From assembly GCA_021825585.1 (NCBI GenBank), contig JAKAGT010000029.1:1-62641 (forward strand): 62,641 nt of DNA, given 5' to 3'. Each line of letters begins with the position of its first letter. The stretch's first letter is position 1. Source of the stretch: Bacteroidota bacterium. GTDB taxonomy: Bacteria; Bacteroidota; Ignavibacteria; Kryptoniales; JAKASW01. Positions 34,279 to 43,207 of the stretch are shown here, one piece after another. Under the pieces are notes generated by a model. It searched no databases, had not been told where the DNA came from, and saw nothing but the letters and a program-made list of their open reading frames with translations. The position numbers were made by a program, and so were the translations under genes.

Positions 34279-34889
34279 TTGGTGTATCCAGGTAAGCTGC
34301 ACGGTGCGCCTTTTGAGGCGCGGCCTGCGACAAAGAACGAGTCGAGCCTGACTATTTCGGACACGGTCAGGCCGGCAGATATGAAGAACGAAATAATATC
34401 TCTATCGAGATGGCATCCGCCCGCAATTCGTTTCCATACCGGCGACATGATCTTTTCGGCCCGTGATAGAAAAGTCTTTTCGGCAATCGGATGCTCGGCG
34501 AAAAAGAAACAGCCGTCTGGCTTGAGCACCCGTTTGATTTCGCCGGCTGCGCCGAGCGGGTCGCCTATCGTGCAGAAGGTGAGCGTCGAAACAACGGTAT
34601 CGAAGGTATCGTCGGGAAACGGGAGGCGCTCAGCTTCGGCTCGTGCAAGGACGACTCCATTTTCCATTCTGCCGGCTGCGCGCCTCAACATGTTAGGGTC
34701 CGGTTCTATCGCGTAGACCTGCCGCGCGTTTTCGAAATGCCTGAAGTTCAGGCCGGTACCTGCCCCAATTTCCAGCGTGCGGCCGGAGGCACCCTTCACG
34801 ACCATCCTTCTCACCTGTTCGAAGCCCAGCTTGTCTGCCGGGACCATCAAAGCGTCGTAAATCGCGGCAACAAACAGGTGCGTATTCAT
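34275..34889 (-). CDS. Class I SAM-dependent methyltransferase
   Basis: A 204-residue methyltransferase of the UbiE/phospholipid N-methyltransferase type. The SAM loop is RTLEIGAGTGLNFRHF near residue 39, then VYAIEPDPNMLRRAA, LPFPDDTFDTVVSTLTFCTI and KRVLKPDGCFFFAEH. The starting ATG directly abuts the dctM stop, and its own stop overlaps the next gene, so it is within one operon. Closest guess from pattern is a phosphatidylethanolamine- or small-molecule methyltransferase. No link to the TRAP transporter is obvious. Confidence 0.84.
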   Translation of the reverse strand: MNTHLFVAAIYDALMVPADKLGFEQVRRMVVKGASGRTLEIGAGTGLNFRHFENARQVYAIEPDPNMLRRAAGRMENGVVLARAEAERLPFPDDTFDTVVSTLTFCTIGDPLGAAGEIKRVLKPDGCFFFAEHPIAEKTFLSRAEKIMSPVWKRIAGGCHLDRDIISFFISAGLTVSEIVRLDSFFVAGRASKGAPCSLPGYTK

Positions 34890-36167
34890 TTATTGAACTT
34901 TCAATATTCTCGTAAGATACAGGCTTAATTCCGGAAAATAGGTGACGATCAACAGGGCGAAAAGGGCAATTGCCAGGAATGGCAGGACGGCCCGGTAGAT
35001 CTTCACGATGTCCTTTTCAAAACGCAAACTCGATATGAATAAGTTCAATCCGAGGGGCGGCAGCATGTACCCGATTTCAAGGTTCAGGAGAAAAATCACC
35101 CCGAGATGAACGGGATCGATGCCGTACTGAGCTGCGATGGGAACGATGATGGGAACCACGATAATTATCGCCGAGAATATCTCCACCATGTTTATTACGA
35201 GGAGGAAGAGATTCAGCAGCACGAGGAATGTCAGCTTACTCGCGACAAAATGATGGATGAGCTGGAAGAGCTGCATCGGGATTTGTTCGTCGATGAGATA
35301 ATTCGTAAGCCCGAGTGCCGTGCCGAGAACCACGAAGATCGCTCCGACAAGCATCATACTCTTCTTCGTGATCCGGGGCAGATCCTTGAAAAACTTCACG
35401 TCGCGAAGTATGAAAACCTCGACGACGAGGACGTAGAACGCCATTATGGCGCTTGCCTCTGTTGCGGTGAAGAAACCCGCATATATTCCGCCGATGATGA
35501 TAATCGGCAGCGGAATCTCCCATGCGGCCCCCTTTAAGGCGCTCAATGCCTCACGTCCGGAAAAAGGCTGCCGCTTGACTCCCGAACGAATGCCGGTATA
35601 TATGCTGAAGAGCGACAGCATTACTATCAGAAGTACCCCCGGGACGACACCAGCGGCGAACAGCTTATCGACGCTTATCCCGGCGACGATGCCATAAAGA
35701 ATGATCGGCAGGCTTGGCGGAAAAAGAAGTCCGAGGCTCCCCGACGTGGTCATAAGGCCGAGGGAAAATCTCTCTGGATAAGATTCCTTCACGAGAATGG
35801 GATAGAGAAGACCGCCGAGGGCGACTATCGTTACGCCGGATGCGCCAGTAAAGGCGGTGAATACCGCAGTCGACACGATCGAAACGATTGCCAAGCCGCC
35901 CGGCATCCAGCCGAATAATGCCTGGGCCAAACGCACGAGTCTCAAAGGGGCGTTGCTTTCCGCCAGCAGGTAACCCGCGAACGTGAAGAGAGGAATCGCT
36001 ATAAGTGCGGGAAGGCTTGCAAGCCGGTACAGCTCCACGATGACGGCGGAGGTATTGACTCCGATAGAATTAAAGAGAAGAAGTCCACCCGCGCCGATAA
36101 TGACAAAGACAGGCTCGCCCAGAAGTACGAGGAGCAGGATAGCTGCGCCGATTATGATATACAACAT
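34890..36167 (-). CDS. dctM: TRAP transporter large permease (DctM)
   Basis: A 425-residue inner-membrane protein with about twelve helices. It starts MLYIIIGAAILLLVLLGEPV, and the family pattern includes IAIPLFTFAGYLLAES, FTAFTGASGVTIVALGGLLY, GLLFPPSLPIILYGI and the last helices LNLEIGYMLPPLGLNLFISS. It is the ion-coupled (usually Na+) transport subunit of a tripartite ATP-independent periplasmic importer. It follows the small permease and solute-binding gene in the order tatT-dctP-dctQ-dctM, with 81 bp between dctQ and dctM. Confidence 0.95.
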   Translation of the reverse strand: MLYIIIGAAILLLVLLGEPVFVIIGAGGLLLFNSIGVNTSAVIVELYRLASLPALIAIPLFTFAGYLLAESNAPLRLVRLAQALFGWMPGGLAIVSIVSTAVFTAFTGASGVTIVALGGLLYPILVKESYPERFSLGLMTTSGSLGLLFPPSLPIILYGIVAGISVDKLFAAGVVPGVLLIVMLSLFSIYTGIRSGVKRQPFSGREALSALKGAAWEIPLPIIIIGGIYAGFFTATEASAIMAFYVLVVEVFILRDVKFFKDLPRITKKSMMLVGAIFVVLGTALGLTNYLIDEQIPMQLFQLIHHFVASKLTFLVLLNLFLLVINMVEIFSAIIIVVPIIVPIAAQYGIDPVHLGVIFLLNLEIGYMLPPLGLNLFISSLRFEKDIVKIYRAVLPFLAIALFALLIVTYFPELSLYLTRILKVQ

Positions 36168-36248
36168 TTGTCAGAAACCCTCCGAGAATTTTGTGCGAAA
36201 CGCTGCTGCGGAGGTGTCAATATCGGAATGCCGGAGACTCAACTATGC

Positions 36249-36764
36249 TCAGCCAACTTCCGTGGACTGCTGCGGACCGGCAATTGCAACCTCTATCGCC
36301 CTGAACAGGAAATGAAGACCGATCAGTCCGAAGCCGATCGGTATTATGATCTCCAGGTAATAGGACATCACATTCTTCCCCATAAACGTAAACAGCGGCT
36401 GGGTGTTGTACCGGATTTCATCTGAGACGAACGACACTCCAGCTTGAACCAAAAAATAGCAGACCACCGCGGCTGTCAGGTCAAGGAATGTCTGTATCAT
36501 TCTCTGTATGATCGACGGGAGGCGCTTCGTAATTATGTTTATGGAAAAGTGGCGGGACTCTTTCGCGGCAAGCGCCGCTCCGAAGAAGCCTATCCATAAG
36601 ACGAGATGTCTCAGAAAGACGTCTCCCCAGATTATACCGGTCGACCAAAACTCCCGAAGTATAACCTGGAGGAATGCCATCACAACCGTTACGGTAAGGA
36701 AGATTACGAGAAGTGCGTTCTCGGTAATCCCCAGTGCGTTTTCTATCGATCGCAGGATCTTCAT
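36249..36764 (-). CDS. dctQ: TRAP transporter small permease (DctQ)
   Basis: A 171-residue four-helix membrane protein. The start MKILRSIENALGITENALLV and the middle LVLWIGFFGAALAAKESRHF (followed by SINIITKRLP) are typical of the DctQ component, which pairs with DctM. The ATG overlaps the stop of the solute-binding gene (ATGA), so the proteins are translated together. It contributes to membrane assembly of the importer. Confidence 0.92.
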   Translation of the reverse strand: MKILRSIENALGITENALLVIFLTVTVVMAFLQVILREFWSTGIIWGDVFLRHLVLWIGFFGAALAAKESRHFSINIITKRLPSIIQRMIQTFLDLTAAVVCYFLVQAGVSFVSDEIRYNTQPLFTFMGKNVMSYYLEIIIPIGFGLIGLHFLFRAIEVAIAGPQQSTEVG

Positions 36765-37780
36765 TTTCCGGGATGCTCTTTTCGGAATTGTGCAAGCGCC
36801 GACTCAATCTGATTCAACAGGTCGGCAGAGTAAAGCTTTCCGACAAGCATCTGGCGTGCTTCCTGGCCTGTCTGGTAATAGTAGGCGGTTTGGCTCTTCG
36901 AGCGCGGGTGAGTCAGTATTATTCCTTTGGACTGAAGCGTCTTGATTGCCGCCAGATTATCCTTGCGGCTCTGTTCGGTGAGCTGCGAAAGATAAATCTG
37001 TCCGTTCTTCACGAGAATCTGCTGCAAATCGGGCGGCAGAGTGTCAAAATAACTTTTTGAAATCAGGACCGATCCCGACGAATTCGCAAGAGGCAGATCG
37101 AGCATGTATTTCACATTCGTGAACCACTGCAGTGCAATCATGGCGAGCGGCGGGGAGTAAACGCAGTTGATCATCCCGGTCTGAAGTGCGGAGTTCACGT
37201 CCGTTATCGAAAGCGGAATGGGTGAGAGATGAAGAACCTTGAACGACACCTGTGCTATCGGGTCTCCTTCCCACATCCACGCCTTCACTCCCTGCATGTC
37301 TTTCGCGGAATAAATGGGCGTCTGCGTGAAGACATAAACAAAACCTACTTCAGCCCAGCCGAGGAATACGAAACCACCCTTTTCAAACGCCTGGCTGAAC
37401 TCGGGTGTGAATTTCTTGTAAATGTAGTCGATTTCAGCGGTGTTGCGGAAAAGGAACGGAGTATCGAGTATCCTCTCTTCGGGGGCAATTTCGCCCATTC
37501 CGACACCTGTGAAGCCGCCGGCCTGGTATTGTCCGATCCTGATCTTTCTCAGGACGTCCTTCTCGTCGCCCGCAATTCCGCCTGGATAGAATTTGAACCC
37601 GAGCCTGCCGCCGCTTTCCTTTCGTACGGCTGCGTCATATTCCTTCATCACATTCATCCAGGTGCTGCCTTCCGGCGCTACCGTGGCGAACTTGATTGTG
37701 TATTGCTGGGCAAGGACCGGGACGGTCGATAGGCACAGGAACGAGAAAAGTGCCAGCGTCCCTCTAAAAAATTTTGACAT
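36761..37780 (-). CDS. dctP: TRAP transporter substrate-binding protein (DctP family)
   Basis: A 339-residue periplasmic solute receptor. From ATG 37780 (behind AGAGG) it has a signal peptide, MSKFFRGTLALFSFLCLSTV, ending near VLAQQ. The family core is IKFATVAPEGSTWMNVMKEY, FKFYPGGIAGDEKDVLRKIR, and AWMWEGDPIAQVSFKVLH in the region of the usual ligand arginine; here a tryptophan/glutamate-rich loop occupies that place. The next gene upstream is tatT, which is characteristic of TatPT (Treponema-type TPAT) systems that bind hydrophobic or unusual ligands. Substrate is unknown. Confidence 0.91.
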   Translation of the reverse strand: MSKFFRGTLALFSFLCLSTVPVLAQQYTIKFATVAPEGSTWMNVMKEYDAAVRKESGGRLGFKFYPGGIAGDEKDVLRKIRIGQYQAGGFTGVGMGEIAPEERILDTPFLFRNTAEIDYIYKKFTPEFSQAFEKGGFVFLGWAEVGFVYVFTQTPIYSAKDMQGVKAWMWEGDPIAQVSFKVLHLSPIPLSITDVNSALQTGMINCVYSPPLAMIALQWFTNVKYMLDLPLANSSGSVLISKSYFDTLPPDLQQILVKNGQIYLSQLTEQSRKDNLAAIKTLQSKGIILTHPRSKSQTAYYYQTGQEARQMLVGKLYSADLLNQIESALAQFRKEHPGK

Positions 37781-37790
37781 CATAAACCTC

Positions 37791-38675
37791 TCAGAAATAA
37801 TCGCTTTCATGTTTCAATAATTCTACCGCCTTCGCCTTGGCAATTTGATTTGCAAGATTCTGGTCAGGCAGCAACTTGACAGGTGCATCGATAACTTTGT
37901 GTAAAAGAGACTCGAACAGTTCCTTGTTCTGTGTCATGACGGCGTACGACTTTGCATAGTAATAATAGATCATCAGGAACTTCCCATCCGAGACTTGTAT
38001 CGCCTTCTCGAAATGAATTCTTGCCGCTGTCGTATCGCCGCCGAACATTGCAGGAAGGCTTCCGAGAATCGTCCCGAAGAACAGGTGTGCGCCGCCGTAG
38101 AAGTACGAGCCGTCGTATTTGAGAACGAACTTCATCATGGCCTCCACCTTCGGAAGGTCAGAAAGAGCCTCGACGTTGTCCCGGTTCAGGTTGACATAAT
38201 TACCCCAGGCGTTCGCCGTCCAGAAAACCGCCGGCACGTCGCTCCTGCCGAATTCGTTCAGGGCCTTCTGAAAATCTGCCAGGTCGCCCTTAAAACTTCT
38301 CTCGAAATCCTTATTCTTGAAGAGGATTCTCAGTCCGTAGTTCCTCGCCCGGAGATAGAACAGGCTCGCGCGTGGAGCGGAGGAGTCTTCGACGAACCCG
38401 AGCGCATAGCTTGTATAGCCCTGTGCGCCGAGGAGGAGCAGGCTCTCGTCGTTCGGCGATTCCAGTATCAGGCCGTCGAGCAGTTTCAGATCCGCAGGTA
38501 TTGCCTGCGACGCGATCTGCAGGTCTGTTTCCCTGTTCATTGCCTTGAAGCTTCCCTGGATGATTCCGCTCGTGGCGCCTATCGTAATCTGTGTGATCAC
38601 GCTGCATCCCTGGAGCGTGAAGAAGAGGACAGCGGCAACCGCGGCTGTCAGGGTTGAAACATCCCGCTTTATCAC
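37791..38675 (-). CDS. tatT: TatT lipoprotein, TPR component of a TRAP transporter
   Basis: A 294-residue lipoprotein of the TRAP-associated TatT family (Treponema pallidum Tp0956-like). GTG 38675 gives a compact signal ending FFTLQGC, with the lipid-modified cysteine at residue 24; an ATG at 38720 would add 15 residues. The rest is helical with repeat-like (TPR) segments: LLLLGAQGYTSYALGFVE, FWTANAWGNYVNLNRDNVEA, YYGAHLFFGTILGSLPAMF-like YGGAHLFFGTILGSLPAMF, and KFLMIYYYYAKSYAVMTQN. TatT forms a complex with the solute-binding protein and is thought to hand over hydrophobic ligand. It ends eight or more bases before dctP, in the same operon. Confidence 0.86.
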   Translation of the reverse strand: MIKRDVSTLTAAVAAVLFFTLQGCSVITQITIGATSGIIQGSFKAMNRETDLQIASQAIPADLKLLDGLILESPNDESLLLLGAQGYTSYALGFVEDSSAPRASLFYLRARNYGLRILFKNKDFERSFKGDLADFQKALNEFGRSDVPAVFWTANAWGNYVNLNRDNVEALSDLPKVEAMMKFVLKYDGSYFYGGAHLFFGTILGSLPAMFGGDTTAARIHFEKAIQVSDGKFLMIYYYYAKSYAVMTQNKELFESLLHKVIDAPVKLLPDQNLANQIAKAKAVELLKHESDYF

Positions 38676-38744
38676 TGATTGCTCTCGGCCATTAAGAATT
38701 GACTTTCGGATTGTTGGCAAAATGCCCGCAGACGTCTGCCTTGT

Positions 38745-39716
38745 TCAGATTGAAAGGACCTGGGCCAACTCCACCAGACTATTGTCGACCTGCTTCTTCT
38801 TTTCCCAGGTGTCTCTCATGGGGGTGAGAACGACTTTGCTGTTCACCTCGCCGGCCATGACGTTCCCTTTGCCGCTCAGGAGGGCCTCAACTGCGGCCGA
38901 CCCCAGCTTCGCTGCCAGAACCCTGTCTCTTGCGCTCGGACTCCCGCCTCTCTGGATGTGGCCGAGGACGGTGACACGGTAATGCAAGTGGACGAATTCG
39001 CTCATTCGCCTGGCAAGATCCACGGCTCCGCCATTAAAACATCCTTCAGCTATGACAACGATGCTGCTTCTCTGACGGCCGCCAGTGGTCAGCTTCTGCC
39101 GGATAGCCTCGAAATTCTCTTCGATTTCCGGAATTGCGATGTATTCCGCTCCGGAGCTGATGCCCACATCAAGAGCGATGAAACCCGAATCGCGGCCCAT
39201 CACTTCGACGTAGAACACCCGGTCGTGAGCGTCGGCAGTGTCGCGAATCTTGTCGATAGCCTCGACTGCTGTATTTGTGGCGGTATCATAACCGACGGTG
39301 AAGTCGGTCCCATAAAGGTCATTGTCGATAGTGCCCGGCACCCCGACGGTCGGGATCATGTGCTCATCATAAAGAAGCGTCGCGCCCTGAAAAGTGCCGT
39401 TCCCGCCTATTGCCACAAGACCATCTATCCCCTGTGCACTGAGATTGGCGGCGGCTATTGCTCTCCCTTCACGCGTCATGAACTCCGCGGAACGAGCGGT
39501 CTTGAGAATCGTCCCCCCGCGCTGAATTATGTTGGATACCGATCTGGGACCCATAGGAATGAAATCCCCCTTTATCATCCCGTTGTAGCCGTGCTGAATC
39601 CCCACTACTTCAATGTTGTCGTATACCGCAGTTCTGACGATCGCCCTTAATGCGGCATTCATTCCCGGGGCGTCCCCGCCGCTGGTGTATATCCCAATTT
39701 TCTTGATCTTGCTCAT
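38745..39716 (-). CDS. pfkA: 6-phosphofructokinase
   Basis: PfkA phosphorylates fructose 6-phosphate in glycolysis. The 323-residue protein starts at ATG 39716 behind AAGGAG; an ATG at 39749 is further upstream. Motifs: TSGGDAPGMNAALRAIVR at 11-28, catalytic D131 in PGTIDNDLYGTD, VEVMGRDSG, and GHIQRGGSPSARDR near the C-terminus. The phosphate-donor loop reads GGNGTFQG at 104-111, where ATP-dependent enzymes normally have GGDGS and pyrophosphate-dependent ones GGDDT. The Asp-to-Asn change at N106 affects a Mg-binding position. It is upstream of tatT on the same strand, 70 bp away. Confidence 0.92.
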   Translation of the reverse strand: MSKIKKIGIYTSGGDAPGMNAALRAIVRTAVYDNIEVVGIQHGYNGMIKGDFIPMGPRSVSNIIQRGGTILKTARSAEFMTREGRAIAAANLSAQGIDGLVAIGGNGTFQGATLLYDEHMIPTVGVPGTIDNDLYGTDFTVGYDTATNTAVEAIDKIRDTADAHDRVFYVEVMGRDSGFIALDVGISSGAEYIAIPEIEENFEAIRQKLTTGGRQRSSIVVIAEGCFNGGAVDLARRMSEFVHLHYRVTVLGHIQRGGSPSARDRVLAAKLGSAAVEALLSGKGNVMAGEVNSKVVLTPMRDTWEKKKQVDNSLVELAQVLSI

Positions 39717-39846
39717 AAGCTCCTTCGAAAAACGCAATAAATTTACCATTAAAGCCTAAAAAATGCAAAGAAGGGGCGGGGCCGCGGGGCCACTACCAGA
39801 AAGCTTGAATTTTTGACGGGATTTACTTAATCATTAATCAGCACAC

Positions 39847-40716
39847 ATGGAAAATCTATCTCCGCATTTCAAGAGAAAGCTCAGGCAGGTAAAACTCGTC
39901 GCTACGGATCTTGACGGCACACTCCTTAACGATCACGGGCAAATCTCCGGTGTAACTCGGGAATCGGTTCAGAGACTCAAGGGACTTGGAATGCAGCTTG
40001 CCATAATGACCGGGCGGGCGCATTCGTCAGCCGAGCGAATCGCGGACGACCTCGGTATGGAAACGCCGATTATTTCTATGGACGGGGGACTGGTCCGCCG
40101 CCCGCATGGGACCGAAAACATCTTTTGCAGTTGTATTAGCCCCCGGATTGTGCTGAAAATCCTGGACGAGGCGGATGCCAAATTCCTGTCTGTTGCCCTC
40201 TTTACGGACGACAGGATGGTGAGGCGCGAATCTGAAGTCATTCTCCCCGGCTACATCGAGAGCCTGGAGCTTGATACGGTTGAAACGGACGACCTGCGGC
40301 TGTTCGCAGAAAGGACAATCCGGATCATAGTCGGCACAAGCTCGCGTAATGACGCAAAGGCATTGGCTCGCCGTGTTGGCGGAATCTTCTCCACGGTCGG
40401 AACCAGTATCTACAGAAGCTCACGGGAAATCGGCACGTGGTACCTTGAGGTCAAGAACAAGAACCAATCCAAGGCCACAGGTCTCTCACATCTGGAGAAG
40501 TATCTGAGAATAGGCAAGAATGAGGTGGCGGTGGTCGGAGACTTCCAGAACGACATCATGGCATTCGATCGTGCCGGAGTTGGAATTGCCATGAAGAACG
40601 CCGTCGCGGAGCTGAAAGAGAAGGCAGACTGGGTGACCAGCAGGACTAATGATGACGACGGTGCCGCGGAATTCTTTGAGCTCGTTTACAAAATGCGAAC
40701 TAATCATGTTCAATAG
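39847..40716 (+). CDS. HAD-superfamily (Cof-type) hydrolase
   Basis: A 289-residue Cof-type HAD phosphatase. The nucleophile motif is VATDLDGTLLN near residues 18-28, followed by IMTGRAHSSAERIA and, after a cap domain, the lysine of KNKNQSKATGLSHLEK and the acidic motif VVGDFQNDIMAFDRAG. Such enzymes dephosphorylate sugar phosphates, FMN or similar. A non-cytosolic feature is absent. Its stop is four bases before the PgpH-like gene, so they form an operon. Confidence 0.88.
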   Translation: MENLSPHFKRKLRQVKLVATDLDGTLLNDHGQISGVTRESVQRLKGLGMQLAIMTGRAHSSAERIADDLGMETPIISMDGGLVRRPHGTENIFCSCISPRIVLKILDEADAKFLSVALFTDDRMVRRESEVILPGYIESLELDTVETDDLRLFAERTIRIIVGTSSRNDAKALARRVGGIFSTVGTSIYRSSREIGTWYLEVKNKNQSKATGLSHLEKYLRIGKNEVAVVGDFQNDIMAFDRAGVGIAMKNAVAELKEKADWVTSRTNDDDGAAEFFELVYKMRTNHVQ

Positions 40717-40719
40717 ACG

Positions 40720-43185
40720 ATGACCGACCTGAGATCAAGGCTGAAAAACCTGCTTCGCAGACTGAGGGAGACGGATTTTGAGAAGAGCATCATTGCTAAA
40801 GTCGCGCTGTTCTTCGGCCTTGTGCTGGTTATCACTCTGCTCGCGCCGTCGCAAAATCAACTCACGGTACATTATGAGGTGGGTACAATCTGGACCCACG
40901 AGGATGTGATTGCACCCTTTTCATTCCCCATTTACAAGGACGAGGCCGAGTATCAGAGGGAGGTGAAGCAGGCGGTTTCGAACGTGAAGCCCGTCTTCGA
41001 CAAAATCGAGATACCGAGATCCAGGCTGGATTCAGTGGCGTCTTTCATCGGCCAGGTAAGGGACGCGCTCGAATTGCAGATAAGAACTGAACGGAGCAGG
41101 AACAGGAAAACCTTTGCGAAGGATTCGGCTGCACTTCAACAAACGCTGGAGAACCTTCCGTATAGATTCTCCAACTCCGAGTGGCACGAGCTTCTGGTCA
41201 GCCTGTACAAATCCCCGATGATGCTCAGAAGACTCGGAGGGTTGATGCCTGTCGTGACGTCCATCATCGTTACCGATTACCAGACCGGAATAATAGACAG
41301 GCCGCGCGACCAGGTGGGTTCGTCGGTCATCGTGATACGGCACAGGAATGCCGAGACGCCCGTTCCGATGGATCAGGTACTGACTCTTCAGGACGTGTCG
41401 AATGAGCTGCAGCAGGCAACTGCGAGCATGCTTTCGGGAGACACTACTGTGGCAGAGATACTTTCAAGTGCAATTGCCGCCCAGATTCTGCCAAGTCTCA
41501 TGTACAACCGCGGACAAACGCAGCGCGAGATAAACGCTGCGATCGACCTCGTTCCAAGGACTGTGGGTTTCGTGAAGGAAAACGAACGGATCATCGGAAA
41601 GCACGACCGGATAACCAAGGAGACAAAACTCAAGCTCGACTCAATGGAGAGAGCGCTGCGCGAGAGGACGGGGAAAACCGATATCATCCTGCAGTTCCTT
41701 GGCAAGTTCCTGATGGTGTTCGTTATCATCGGCCTGTTGAGCATCTATCTGTTTCTTTTCAGGAGGAAGCTGTTCTACAACAACAAGATGCTTTCGTTGG
41801 TCGCGGTGCTCTTCGTATTCGAGGCGTTGATGATGTACTTTGCCTTCACGGCACAGTCGAAACTGCCGCTCCAGTACCTCATCCTCGTCCCGGTCGCATC
41901 GATGATCATGGCGATAGTATTTGATTCAAGGGTGGCCTTCCAGACGACCGTGGCAATCGCGCTCCTCGTCGGTGCGATGAAGGGGAACGACTTCAGCGCC
42001 GCATTCGCGTCGTTGAGCGCCGGTGCCCTGGCGGTTTATACCGTGAGGGACATCAAGAACAGGACCCAGATCTTCAGGAGTCTCGTCTTTATTTTCATCG
42101 GTTACGGAATTGCCGCTTTCGCAATTTCACTGCAGAAGGGTGAAGACGCGCCGGCCATCATGACCGAATTTTCGTTCATAGCGGTGAACGCGATCCTCTC
42201 GCCTATCATCACATTCGGCCTCCTGATTTTCTTCGAGAGGGTTTTTGGCATCGCGACGGACCTGACGCTCCTCGAGTTGTCCGATTTCAACCAGCCGCTT
42301 CTACGCGAGCTTTCGCAGAAAGCGCCGGGCACCTTTCATCATTCGATAATTGTCGGCACCCTTGCCGAAAAAGCCGCGGAGGCCGTCAATGCAAATCCTA
42401 TCCTTGCCCGCGTCGGAGCGTACTATCACGATATCGGGAAGACACTCAAGGCGGAGTATTTCATCGAGAACACAATGGACTCACACAAGTCGAAACACGA
42501 ATGGCTTCCCCCTGATATCAGCGTTCAGATGGTCGTGTCCCACGTCACTGAAGGCATCGAGCTGGCGAAGAAACACCATCTTCCCCAGAGGATAATAGAC
42601 TTCATTCCGATGCATCACGGCACGACGCTCGTCGCGTATTTCTACGGAAAGGCTCTGAGGAGACCGTTCGCGACGGGAGATGTGATTGAGGATGACTACA
42701 GGTATGACGGTCCCAGGCCACGTTCGAAGGAGACGGCGATCGTCATGCTGGCCGATTCCGTCGAAGCCGCGACCCGGTCGATTCAAGAAAAGTCTATCGA
42801 GAACGTCAACGCGATGATCGATGAAATCGTGAAAAGCAGATACGAGGAAGGCCAACTCGACGAGACGAACCTGACCTTTAACGACCTGACAAAGATCAAG
42901 GAGAGTTTCCTCGCTGTCCTCTCGGGAATTTACCACAAGAGGATAGAGTACCCCGGGCAGACGGTGGGCAAATCTGCAGTCAAGCCAGCCGCACAGTCGG
43001 ACGAAGCCGAGAAGCCTCAATCGGCCGTTCCAGTGGAGGAAACGCCCGTTTCGGGTGAGGCCGAAGAGCGGACCGACGGGCCGGTTCACAAGGAGGCGGG
43101 CGAGATTCACTTTTCGGCGAAGAAGGGGAAGAAAGCTAAGGCCGCTTCAACCTCGAAACGGACAAGGCGTCCCCGCGGAAAATAG
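40720..43185 (+). CDS. 7TM-HD-family phosphohydrolase (PgpH-like)
   Basis: An 821-residue membrane HD-domain protein of the PgpH type, which in Listeria degrades cyclic di-AMP. There is one helix near residues 28-45, an extracytoplasmic 7TMR-HDED domain (about 50-320), seven membrane helices from about 330 to 515, and a cytoplasmic HD domain with TFHHSIIVGTLAEKAAEAV, YYHDIGKTLKAEYF (HD), IPMHHGTTLV and MLADSVEAATR. The C-terminal 100 residues are low-complexity, Ala/Glu/Lys-rich (GKKAKAASTSKRTRRPRGK). The final part overlaps an in-frame extension of the next gene but not its real start. Confidence 0.92.
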   Translation: MTDLRSRLKNLLRRLRETDFEKSIIAKVALFFGLVLVITLLAPSQNQLTVHYEVGTIWTHEDVIAPFSFPIYKDEAEYQREVKQAVSNVKPVFDKIEIPRSRLDSVASFIGQVRDALELQIRTERSRNRKTFAKDSAALQQTLENLPYRFSNSEWHELLVSLYKSPMMLRRLGGLMPVVTSIIVTDYQTGIIDRPRDQVGSSVIVIRHRNAETPVPMDQVLTLQDVSNELQQATASMLSGDTTVAEILSSAIAAQILPSLMYNRGQTQREINAAIDLVPRTVGFVKENERIIGKHDRITKETKLKLDSMERALRERTGKTDIILQFLGKFLMVFVIIGLLSIYLFLFRRKLFYNNKMLSLVAVLFVFEALMMYFAFTAQSKLPLQYLILVPVASMIMAIVFDSRVAFQTTVAIALLVGAMKGNDFSAAFASLSAGALAVYTVRDIKNRTQIFRSLVFIFIGYGIAAFAISLQKGEDAPAIMTEFSFIAVNAILSPIITFGLLIFFERVFGIATDLTLLELSDFNQPLLRELSQKAPGTFHHSIIVGTLAEKAAEAVNANPILARVGAYYHDIGKTLKAEYFIENTMDSHKSKHEWLPPDISVQMVVSHVTEGIELAKKHHLPQRIIDFIPMHHGTTLVAYFYGKALRRPFATGDVIEDDYRYDGPRPRSKETAIVMLADSVEAATRSIQEKSIENVNAMIDEIVKSRYEEGQLDETNLTFNDLTKIKESFLAVLSGIYHKRIEYPGQTVGKSAVKPAAQSDEAEKPQSAVPVEETPVSGEAEERTDGPVHKEAGEIHFSAKKGKKAKAASTSKRTRRPRGK

Positions 43186-43207
43186 CCGCCATACAGAAAA
43201 GCTGGCC

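Noticed and set aside
43055-43207. N-terminal extension of the tyrosine recombinase
   Set aside because: It overlaps the end of the PgpH-like gene and is Arg-rich; homology begins at ATG 43208.
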